Below, piece by piece: positions 1 to 5,805 of a DNA stretch of 7,045 nucleotides. Numbering within the stretch: position 1 is the first letter of the stretch; every line of letters begins with the position of its first letter. The notes beneath the pieces were generated by a model that saw nothing but the letters and a program-made list of their open reading frames with translations, was not told the DNA's origin and made no database searches. This stretch comes from CAYWTX01 sp964461295. GTDB taxonomy: Bacteria; Planctomycetota; Phycisphaerae; SM23-33. The stretch is taken from NCBI GenBank assembly GCA_964461295.1, contig CAYWTX010000462.1:1-7045 (forward strand). The letters run 5' to 3'. A program made the translations under genes and the position numbers.

Positions 1-941
1 CGACGCTCGGCGCATCGGCCATCACGGGGGTCGGCGCCGACAGGCAGTACCACCTGCCCGACCCCGGCACGGGCGCGGACAGCCTGTCCCCCGCTCCCAT
101 CGTCTACCCTTCCGGGCCCAGGGGACTGGTTGGCGCGGTCCGTTCCATGGGCGGGACCGTCACCGTCCGCGTCGTTCACAACGGCGCGCTGTACCCGAAC
201 AACCCTTCCCTCGACGTGAAGGACTACAGCAGCCTGACCGACGGCATCATCGACGTGTCCAACAGCGGCGCCATGCCCTTCTGCACATACGACTGTGCTA
301 CCGCACCATCCACCGACATGTACGAACTGCACTTCGACCGGCCGGTGCTGCTGGACCAGGTCTTCGTCCACGAAGGCGGGATCCTTGAACCGATGAACTG
401 CGACCCTCGAAGCCCGAGTACTCCCCCGCTGGGATGCTTCTTCAAGGACCTGGCCGTGCAGGTGCTCCAGGGAAGCACGTGGGTGGCTGTGTCCTGCCCG
501 GCGCTGAGCGAACCGCTGGACGCGAATGCCTACTTCCAATCCATCCTGGTTTCGTTTGGCCGCATCGCCGGCACGGCGGTTCGCGTTGCCGGGCTGGCTG
601 GGGGCCAGTATCCCTCCACGTCGCTGACCGAACTGGAGGCCTTCGGACTGGTGGCCTGGGAGGGCGACAGCGACATGGACGGAGACGTCGACTACCTGGA
701 CTACTACCGGTTGCGGACGAACTTCGGCGGCCAGGGCGTGGGATGGTTGGGGGGCGACTGCAACTTCGACGGCGTGGTGGACCGGTTGGACTACGCCGCC
801 ATGTGGACCAACTACGGCCAGGTCTCCCAGTTGGGGGCAGGGCAGTATCAGCAGATGAGCCCCCAGTCGGCGCCGGAGCCCGGCGCGTTGCTCCTGATGT
901 GTCTGGGCGCAACGGGTCTGGCCGTCCGCCGCTGGAAGTAG
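1..941 (+). CDS. Secreted dockerin-type, PEP-CTERM-anchored protein (5' partial)
   Basis: The reading frame is open from position 3, so the gene enters from outside the window; the ATG at 147 is probably internal. Numbering from that Met: residues about 1-168 have a beta-rich pattern (an LTDG segment, LHFDRPVLLDQVFVHEGG, a closing TELEAFG) resembling F5/8-type C or galactose-binding-like domains, with five Cys (46, 50, 85, 97, 117). Residues 174-224 hold two dockerin/EF-hand loops with ligands spaced 1-3-5-9-12: D174, D176, D178, D182, D185 and D204, N206, D208, D212, D215. The C-terminus is a PEP-CTERM signal: P243-E244-P245, a hydrophobic stretch at 246-260, then R261-R262. In known systems this signal targets proteins for exosortase processing at the cell envelope. 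The role is inferred to be an extracellular surface or matrix protein that binds carbohydrate or a partner protein. The ligand is unknown and the N-terminal fold call is tentative. The signal peptide would lie outside the window. Confidence 0.9.
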   Translation, partial: TLGASAITGVGADRQYHLPDPGTGADSLSPAPIVYPSGPRGLVGAVRSMGGTVTVRVVHNGALYPNNPSLDVKDYSSLTDGIIDVSNSGAMPFCTYDCATAPSTDMYELHFDRPVLLDQVFVHEGGILEPMNCDPRSPSTPPLGCFFKDLAVQVLQGSTWVAVSCPALSEPLDANAYFQSILVSFGRIAGTAVRVAGLAGGQYPSTSLTELEAFGLVAWEGDSDMDGDVDYLDYYRLRTNFGGQGVGWLGGDCNFDGVVDRLDYAAMWTNYGQVSQLGAGQYQQMSPQSAPEPGALLLMCLGATGLAVRRWK

Positions 942-979
942 GGGAAGTCAGCGGACACGACTTCCAGCCGCGTTGACCG

Positions 980-1000
980 GCCGTTTGGACCGCCAACGGC
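980..1000 (+). terminator. Hairpin downstream of the dockerin/PEP-CTERM gene
   Basis: An inverted repeat lies 39 nt after the stop codon. The arms GCCGTT.GG and CCAACGGC pair over 8 bp with one bulged T (986) and a 4-nt loop ACCG. No T-tract follows, so this is at best a weak or non-canonical terminator. Confidence 0.3.
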
Positions 1001-1045
1001 GCGCCGCGGGCGAGGTCTCCGGTATCCGGTCCCACGGTATCCGTG

Positions 1046-1051
1046 TATGAT
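1046..1051 (+). promoter_or_regulatory. Possible -10 element of the 155-aa gene
   Basis: The hexamer TATGAT matches the sigma-70 -10 consensus at 5 of 6 bases and lies 30 nt before the ATG at 1082. No good -35 is seen 17 nt upstream. The octamer GGTATCCG occurs twice just upstream (1021-1028 and 1036-1043), 15 bp apart, which could be an operator-like repeat or chance. Confidence 0.2.
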
Positions 1052-1081
1052 GTAGTCCTTGCGGGAAGAGGGCACTACCCA

Positions 1082-1549
1082 ATGGGCGACGACCCGACAA
1101 TCGTGGCGAAGTTGAGCGACCTTCTGGGGGCCATCAAGGCCCATCCCGACCCGCGTCGCGCCGCGGCGGAGTGGAAGCAGGTGTTCAAGCTTCTGGGCCA
1201 AGCCGGCGTGCCGGCGCCCCGCGCCACCGGCGTGGTGGGCATGCGTGACGTGTCGGGCCTGGCCGCGATGGTCGAGCAACTCCAGGCGCCGGCGGGGGCC
1301 GTGCCCGAAGGGCCGGCGCACGACCCGGAGGTCCTCCGCAAGGCGCTGCTGGCGTTCCGCAAGCGGATGTCGCTGACCGTGCTGGACGAGGAGTCGAAGC
1401 TGGGGCACAGCCCGCTCAGCAAGGGGGCCGGCGCCGACACGCCGGCGATTATCCCGCCCGACGAATGGCCCGCCGGCGTGTGGCAGGAACTCGCCCGCCA
1501 GGGGCGGCTGAAGTACATCGGCCATGGGTTCTACGAACTGCCGCGGTGA
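1082..1549 (+). CDS. Hypothetical protein, 155 aa
   Basis: I do not recognise the family. The predicted product is soluble, with no signal peptide or membrane segment. The N-terminal third looks helical and charged (KLSDLLGAIKAHPDP, AAEWKQVFKLLGQAGV). A Pro/Gly-rich segment follows (QAPAGAVPEGPAHDPE). A second helical segment (LRKALLAFRKRMSLTVLDEE) leads to a compact C-terminus with WPAGVWQELARQGRLKYIGHGFYELP; its helix-then-strand look could be part of a small winged-helix-like unit, but this is weak. The ATG at 1082 was chosen because a purine-rich GGAAGAGG lies about 10 nt upstream. An in-frame GTG at 1043 would add 13 residues but lies upstream of the candidate -10 element. Codon positions look coding (strong third-position G/C). 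The gene is convergent with the lipid A operon and no functional link is evident. Confidence 0.75.
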   Translation: MGDDPTIVAKLSDLLGAIKAHPDPRRAAAEWKQVFKLLGQAGVPAPRATGVVGMRDVSGLAAMVEQLQAPAGAVPEGPAHDPEVLRKALLAFRKRMSLTVLDEESKLGHSPLSKGAGADTPAIIPPDEWPAGVWQELARQGRLKYIGHGFYELPR

Positions 1550-1570
1550 GTCGCACCCCTTTGCGGGCCT

Positions 1571-1591
1571 GGCGCGGCGGGGCCCCGCGCC
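1571..1591. terminator. GC-rich hairpin between convergent genes
   Basis: The arms GGCGCGG and CCGCGCC pair perfectly over 7 bp around a 7-nt loop, 21 nt after the stop of the plus-strand gene. A second, bulged inverted repeat follows at 1591-1620 (CGCGG-CCT against AGG-CT-CCGCG). Between convergent transcripts such hairpins could act in both directions, but neither has a T-tract, so intrinsic termination is uncertain. Confidence 0.3.
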
Positions 1592-1627
1592 GCGGCCTGG
1601 AGCGAGGCCGAGGCTCCGCGGTTTCGC

Positions 1628-1654
1628 GCGGGGGTTGGATTGCGGGGGTTGGAT
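1628..1654. repeat. 13-bp direct repeat, two copies, 14-bp period
   Basis: GCGGGGGTTGGAT occurs at 1628-1640 and again, identically, at 1642-1654 with one base between. It lies in the 203-bp non-coding gap between convergent genes and looks like a local duplication. No function is evident. Confidence 0.7.
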
Positions 1655-1752
1655 ACCCAGTTCGGTTAAACCGTGCGCCGGATCGACGAATCAGCCGCCC
1701 CCTTGCCCGGGCCCGCCCAGGAAGCGGTGCGCGTTCCGGCGCCGCCAGGCGG

Positions 1753-2802
1753 TCACGGGCGCTGGATGATGTCCAGGCCCTCGCGGGCGGAGGCGGGGCC
1801 GTCCCAGCGGTGCTGCTTGATCGCTTCCACGATGCGGTCGGCCAGGCGCACGGCGGCCAGGCCGTCGAAGGCGGAGACCAGCGGCGCCGTGCCGTCGACC
1901 ACCGTTTCGCGGAACGCCTCGGCCTGCTTGCGCAGCGGTTCGGTCGAGTCGTCGGGGTGGATCTCCTCCACCTTCAGCAGCTGGGTGTAATCCACGCTGC
2001 CGGCGAGTTCGGCGATGTCATCCACGTCCAGTTCGCGGGCCATCTGGATGAGGTCGAGGTTCTCGCTCTTCTTGACCACCAGGCCGACCTTCCTGGCGTA
2101 ATCGACCGAGACGTAGGCCTCCTCGGAGAAGATTCGCATCTTTCGTTCGGTCTTGATGGCCAGGCGGCTGGCGGTGACGTTGGCGACGCAGCCGTTGTCG
2201 AACTGGATGCGGGCGTTGCAGATGTCCTCGTGCCGGCCGATCACGTTGACGCCCACGGCCCGCACTTCCTCCACCTTGCCGCCGGCCAGCATGAGGATGA
2301 GGTCCAGGTCGTGGATCATCATGTCGTGGACGACGCCGACGTCGGCGGAGCGGAAGGTGAAGGGGCTGATCCGATGCGCGTCGATGAACTTCGGGCAGAT
2401 GGCGTACTTTCGCAGCGCCACAACGGCGGGATTGAAGCGTTCGGTGTGCCCGACCTGCATGCTGCTGCCGGTTCGTTTGGCCAGGTCGAGCAGTTCCTCG
2501 CCGGCGGCGACGGAATCGGTGAAGGGCTTCTCGATGAGGACGGCCTTGCCGGCCTGGATGAAGGGGCGTGCGGCGGCGGCGTGGAACCTTGTGGGCACGG
2601 CGATGATGGCGGCGTCGACGAGCGGCACGGCCTGGGCGGCCTCGGTGAGCGGGAGGCAGTTGCGTTGCCTGGCGACGGCGTCGGCGGCGGCGGGGTTGGC
2701 GTCGACGACGCAGACGAGTTGGGTATCGGGCATCTCGGACAGGACGCGGGCGTGGAGCTTTCCCATGCGTCCGCAGCCGACGACGGCGACCCGGAAACTC
2801 AT
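1753..2802 (-). CDS. Gfo/Idh/MocA-family NAD(P)-dependent oxidoreductase, lipid A operon member
   Basis: A 349-residue protein, of typical length for the family. The N-terminal Rossmann fold (about 1-120) has the dinucleotide loop G9-C-G-R-M-G14, an acidic D34 at the end of the second strand (favours NAD over NADP), and the family E91-K92-P93 motif with the usual catalytic-type Lys. The C-terminal substrate domain has GHTERFNPA (118-126) and a D160-x3-H164-D165 segment. The start is fixed by GGAGGG 7 nt upstream, and the ATGA overlap with lpxA implies coupled translation. It is the last gene of the operon. Established knowledge: GnnA of Acidithiobacillus ferrooxidans oxidises the 3-OH of UDP-GlcNAc for lipid A with amide-linked 3-acyl chains. 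A GnnA-like role is therefore plausible, but no GnnB-type aminotransferase is present here, so the substrate stays unassigned. Confidence 0.93.
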   Translation of the reverse strand: MSFRVAVVGCGRMGKLHARVLSEMPDTQLVCVVDANPAAADAVARQRNCLPLTEAAQAVPLVDAAIIAVPTRFHAAAARPFIQAGKAVLIEKPFTDSVAAGEELLDLAKRTGSSMQVGHTERFNPAVVALRKYAICPKFIDAHRISPFTFRSADVGVVHDMMIHDLDLILMLAGGKVEEVRAVGVNVIGRHEDICNARIQFDNGCVANVTASRLAIKTERKMRIFSEEAYVSVDYARKVGLVVKKSENLDLIQMARELDVDDIAELAGSVDYTQLLKVEEIHPDDSTEPLRKQAEAFRETVVDGTAPLVSAFDGLAAVRLADRIVEAIKQHRWDGPASAREGLDIIQRP

Positions 2803-3692
2803 GACTTCGCCCTCCGGGCGTCGACGAGGGTGTCGGGCGGCAGGAAGCGTTTGGCCTCGGGCGGGGTCTTGCCGCGGAACAGTTCGCGGTAGCGCCCGTA
2901 GACGCCCTGCAGGCTGCGGCGGCAGAACTCGCACAGCCGCGCGGCCTGGCCTTCCACGCCCATGTTTTCGAGGGATTCGATCTTCGTCTGCAGGGCGGAC
3001 TCATCGCGGAACAGTTCGGCCAGCGCGTGCCGCAACTCGGTTTCCTCTTCCTTCCGCAGGTTCGCGGCGCGGATGCCTTGCTCGTGGAAGCCGACGACGG
3101 CGGGGGAGGCGGCGCCGTCGTCGTCGTCGTTGCCGCTGAAGACGGTGAAAGGGGGCACGTCGCGCCGCACGGGGGTGCGTCGGCCGACGCGGGCGAAGTG
3201 CCCGATGGTGACGAAATGGTGCAGGCCGCACATCTCCTCGATGACCGCGCCGGTCTGCACGCGGATGTGCCCGGCCAGGAGGACCATGCGCCCGAGTTGG
3301 ACGCGGTCGTCAACGTAGCAGTCGTGCGCGACGTGGCAGCCGTCGCTGAGAATGTTGTCGTTGCCGATATGGGTGAGATAGCCGCCGGGCTCGGTGCCGA
3401 TGTGGGCCGTCACCTCGCGTCCCAGCAGGTTGCGGTGGCCGATGATGAGCATGGTGGGCCCGCCGTCGTACTTGAGGTCCTGCGGGTCGGCGCCCAGCAC
3501 GCAGCCCTCGCCGATGCGGTTGCTCGAGCCGATCACCGTGCGTCCCAGGACCGTCACGCGGCGCGACAGCACCGTGCCGGGGCCGATCGTCACCTGCGGG
3601 CCGATCACGCAGAACGGGCCGATCTCGGCGTCGGGGGCGATCTTCGCGGCCGGGTCGATCTCGCGCAGCACCGTGAGGTCGGCGGCGTTCAT
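2799..3692 (-). CDS. lpxA: Acyl-ACP--UDP-N-acetylglucosamine O-acyltransferase (LpxA), catalytically complete
   Basis: 297 residues; a cytoplasmic left-handed beta-helix enzyme (trimeric in the family) that starts lipid A synthesis by moving a 3-hydroxyacyl chain from ACP to O-3 of UDP-GlcNAc. Hexapeptide repeats run over about 13-180 (for example IGPFCVIGP, VTIGPGTVL). By a gapless match to E. coli LpxA recalled from memory (offset -2), all key core residues are kept: D72 and K74 in QDLK, H97, H120, H123 (the catalytic base, E. coli H125), H142 and H158. DVPPF at 178 closes the helix. The C-terminal part differs: an acidic insert at 189-192 replaces the E. coli H191 position, the R204/R205 pair is not evident, and the tail is longer than in E. 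coli (262 aa in total). GAGGA 6 nt upstream supports the start. It overlaps both neighbours by ATGA. The acyl or sugar specificity may differ from E. coli. Confidence 0.92.
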   Translation of the reverse strand: MNAADLTVLREIDPAAKIAPDAEIGPFCVIGPQVTIGPGTVLSRRVTVLGRTVIGSSNRIGEGCVLGADPQDLKYDGGPTMLIIGHRNLLGREVTAHIGTEPGGYLTHIGNDNILSDGCHVAHDCYVDDRVQLGRMVLLAGHIRVQTGAVIEEMCGLHHFVTIGHFARVGRRTPVRRDVPPFTVFSGNDDDDGAASPAVVGFHEQGIRAANLRKEEETELRHALAELFRDESALQTKIESLENMGVEGQAARLCEFCRRSLQGVYGRYRELFRGKTPPEAKRFLPPDTLVDARRAKS

Positions 3693-4483
3693 GCCTGGTC
3701 CTCGCCGGCGCGGCGCTGGTCGGCGCGGCGTTGCGCTGCGCGGAGGCTCTCGGCGAGGCGGCGGACGCAGGCGTTGAGTTCGCCGGCTTGCTCAAGTTGG
3801 GCGAGGGCCTTGGCGTCGTACCGGCTGCCGCCGCCGTCGAACAGGTCGCGGAAGGCGGACTTGAGGGCGTGGATGTCGCCCTCGCCGAACCCGCAGGCCT
3901 TGAGGTTCCGCGAGTTGATGCCGCGCACGCGCACCGGCGTGCCTTGCAGCATCGCGTACGGCGGGGCGTCGTCCTCCACCAGCGTGTAGCCGGCCACGAA
4001 ACTGTACGCTCCCACGCGGACGCCTGGGGCGACGGTGGCGCAGCCGCTCATGCGGACGTAGTCCTCGATGATCGCGCCGTCGTTGATGGCGCTGAGGTTG
4101 TCGAAGATGCCCTGGTTGCCCAGCTGGGCGCCCGGGCCGATCGAGCAGGCTATCATGATCAGGTTGTGGTTGCCGATGCGGGTGGGCTGCCCCGGGCGCC
4201 CGGCGGAGATCGTGACGTGTTCGCGAATGGCGTTGGCCTCGCCGAGGATGCATTCGCCGCTGTCGTCGCCGCAAAGGGGGGCCGGCGAGCCGATCACCGA
4301 CATGGGGTATACGCGGGCGCCGGCGCCGAGGGTGGTCCGCCCCACGATCGTGACGTTTCCGGCGATGCGGCACCCGGCCTCGATACGCACGTGCGGACCG
4401 ATGCAGGTGAACGGGCCGTCGGTCACGTCGCCGGCCAGGTCGGCGTGAGGGTCGATGATCGCGTGTGGCGAGATGTTGGGCAT
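3689..4483 (-). CDS. LpxA-family paralogue lacking the active-site histidines
   Basis: 264 residues, close to the usual LpxA length. Hexapeptide repeats cover about 5-180 (IDPHADLAGDV, GPFTCIGPHVRI, IGNHNLIMI), and the C-terminus has the LpxA-type segment GINSRNLKACGF followed by a helical domain. Aligned by eye to E. coli LpxA, every active-site His is replaced: H99 by S93, H122 by S114, H125 (the catalytic base) by P117, H144 by G136 and H160 by A152. The QDLK motif (D74, K76) is also gone. Core structural positions (DDAPPY at 171-176, the hexapeptide Ile/Val pattern) remain and the frame is intact, so it looks maintained rather than decayed. It starts 11 nt after the lpxC-fabZ stop; its GAAGAGAG ribosome site (4488-4495) touches that stop codon. 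Automatic annotation would probably call it lpxA. Inference: a pseudoenzyme, a structural partner of the adjacent LpxA, or an enzyme with another chemistry. Confidence 0.9.
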   Translation of the reverse strand: MPNISPHAIIDPHADLAGDVTDGPFTCIGPHVRIEAGCRIAGNVTIVGRTTLGAGARVYPMSVIGSPAPLCGDDSGECILGEANAIREHVTISAGRPGQPTRIGNHNLIMIACSIGPGAQLGNQGIFDNLSAINDGAIIEDYVRMSGCATVAPGVRVGAYSFVAGYTLVEDDAPPYAMLQGTPVRVRGINSRNLKACGFGEGDIHALKSAFRDLFDGGGSRYDAKALAQLEQAGELNACVRRLAESLRAAQRRADQRRAGEDQA

Positions 4484-4494
4484 ACCGCTCTCTT

Positions 4495-5805
4495 CTACAC
4501 CGGTTCGGCGTCCACCAGCATGAACTTGATCTCGGCCTCGGCCGCCAGCTCGCCGCCCACCAGGGCCTGGCACATGCAGTGGCCGGTGCGCGATCGGACG
4601 TGGAGCGTCTCGGCCTGGAGGATGAGCTGGTCGCCCGGCCGCACGGGGCGGCGCATCTTCACGCGGTCCATGCTGAGCAGGACCGCCACCTTGCCGGTGT
4701 GCTCCAGCCGGCGGCTGAGCAGGATGCCCGAGATCTGCGCCATCGCCTCCAGGATCATGACGCCGGGCATGATGGGCTGCCCGGGGTAGTGGCCCTGGAA
4801 GAACGGCTCGTTGATCGTCACGTTCTTGATGCCGACCGCTCGCTTCTCGCCGTCCAACTCGATCACCCGGTCCACCATCAGGAACGGGTAGCGGTGCGGC
4901 AGCAGCCGCATCACCTTGCGGATGTCCATGATCGGCTCGCCCACGACGGCCGAGCCGTGCCCGCGGGCGACAACCATCTTCGCCAGTTTGCGCACCAGGG
5001 CGTGGTTGTGCTCGTGGCCGGTCTTGCGGGCGATGACGCGCCCCCGCAGCGGCCGGCCGAGAAGGGCCAGGTCGCCCAGCAGGTCGACGAGCTTGTGGCG
5101 TGCGGGTTCGTTGGGCAGCCGCGGCGGGCCGTCCAGCGGCCCGGCGTCGCCGATGATGACCACGTCGCTGGCGGTCAGGTGCGTGCCGATGCCCTTGGCC
5201 TGCATCTCGCGGGCCTCGGCCTCCAGGGCGAATGTCCGCGCCGGGGCAAGCTGCTCGGCAAAATCGTCGCGCCCCAGGCAGAAGAACGCCACCTGCCTGC
5301 CCAGTGCCGGCACGGTGGGGTAGTCCAGGTCGTACAGAACGTCCAGCGTGTCGCCCGAGCCGGGCAGGGCCGTCACCGAAGCGTCGCCGTCGGCGTACGT
5401 CACGGGCTCGTTGACAACGAACGGCTGACGCTCGGCCTCCTGCTCGCGGACGCCGGCCTGGCGGAGGGCCTCGACGAACACCATGGGCGAGCCATCGGTG
5501 GTGGGGACTTCCGGGGCCGAGACCTCCATGGTGAGGTTATCGACTCCCATGCCCGTGACGGCGGCCAGCACGTGCTCGACGGTCTCGACCGAGGCGGCGC
5601 CGCTGGCCAGGGCGGTGCGGCGCGCCCGCTTGACGACGTTGGCGATGGCGACGGGGATCCGCACCGGGCTGGGCAGGTCGGTCCGCACGAAGGCAAGCCC
5701 GCTGCCCGGCGGGGCCGGCGTCAGGCGCAGCTTCGACGGCTCGCCGCTGAACAGCCCGCGCCCGGACACCTCGACGGGCTTCTCAATGGTTCTCTGGCGA
5801 CTCAA
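4495..5805 (-). CDS. lpxC/fabZ: Bifunctional UDP-3-O-acyl-GlcNAc deacetylase / 3-hydroxyacyl-ACP dehydratase (LpxC-FabZ fusion)
   Basis: 436 residues from a TTG start. The LpxC domain (about 1-285) is the zinc deacetylase that commits the cell to lipid A: E77-H78 in TVEH, D104-G-S, the A-R-T-F segment ending at F192, H237-K238-x2-D241, and H264. The metal ligands of E. coli LpxC are H79, H238 and D242, so all are kept. The FabZ domain (about 289-436) has LPHRYPFLMVDR and a hot-dog core with catalytic H339 (FFQGHYPG) and E353 (MILEAMAQ); it dehydrates 3-hydroxyacyl-ACP in fatty acid synthesis. Both active sites look intact. A TTG at 5835 would add ten residues, but the TTG at 5805 has AAAAGAGG upstream and puts the metal ligands within one residue of E. 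coli numbering. The gene overlaps lpxD by 23 nt. LpxC-FabZ fusions are known, notably in Bacteroidota. The fusion places two enzymes dealing with 3-hydroxyacyl substrates under one translation signal. Confidence 0.96.
   Translation of the reverse strand: MSRQRTIEKPVEVSGRGLFSGEPSKLRLTPAPPGSGLAFVRTDLPSPVRIPVAIANVVKRARRTALASGAASVETVEHVLAAVTGMGVDNLTMEVSAPEVPTTDGSPMVFVEALRQAGVREQEAERQPFVVNEPVTYADGDASVTALPGSGDTLDVLYDLDYPTVPALGRQVAFFCLGRDDFAEQLAPARTFALEAEAREMQAKGIGTHLTASDVVIIGDAGPLDGPPRLPNEPARHKLVDLLGDLALLGRPLRGRVIARKTGHEHNHALVRKLAKMVVARGHGSAVVGEPIMDIRKVMRLLPHRYPFLMVDRVIELDGEKRAVGIKNVTINEPFFQGHYPGQPIMPGVMILEAMAQISGILLSRRLEHTGKVAVLLSMDRVKMRRPVRPGDQLILQAETLHVRSRTGHCMCQALVGGELAAEAEIKFMLVDAEPV

Noticed and set aside
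1043..1081. GTG start at 1043 for the 155-aa protein
   Set aside because: No ribosome site precedes it and it lies upstream of the candidate -10 element; the ATG at 1082 has a purine-rich site at suitable distance.
1465..2892. Long plus-strand open frame opposite the oxidoreductase
   Set aside because: It is a compositional mirror of the real gene, with no recognisable motifs, and it overlaps the 155-aa gene.
2803..2934. Upstream extension of the oxidoreductase to 2934
   Set aside because: It would overlap lpxA by 136 nt. The Rossmann strand begins right after the ATG at 2802, which has a strong ribosome site.
4484..4573. Upstream extension of the LpxA paralogue to 4573
   Set aside because: The added segment is Gly/Arg-rich, overlaps the FabZ coding region and precedes a well-placed ribosome site for the ATG at 4483.
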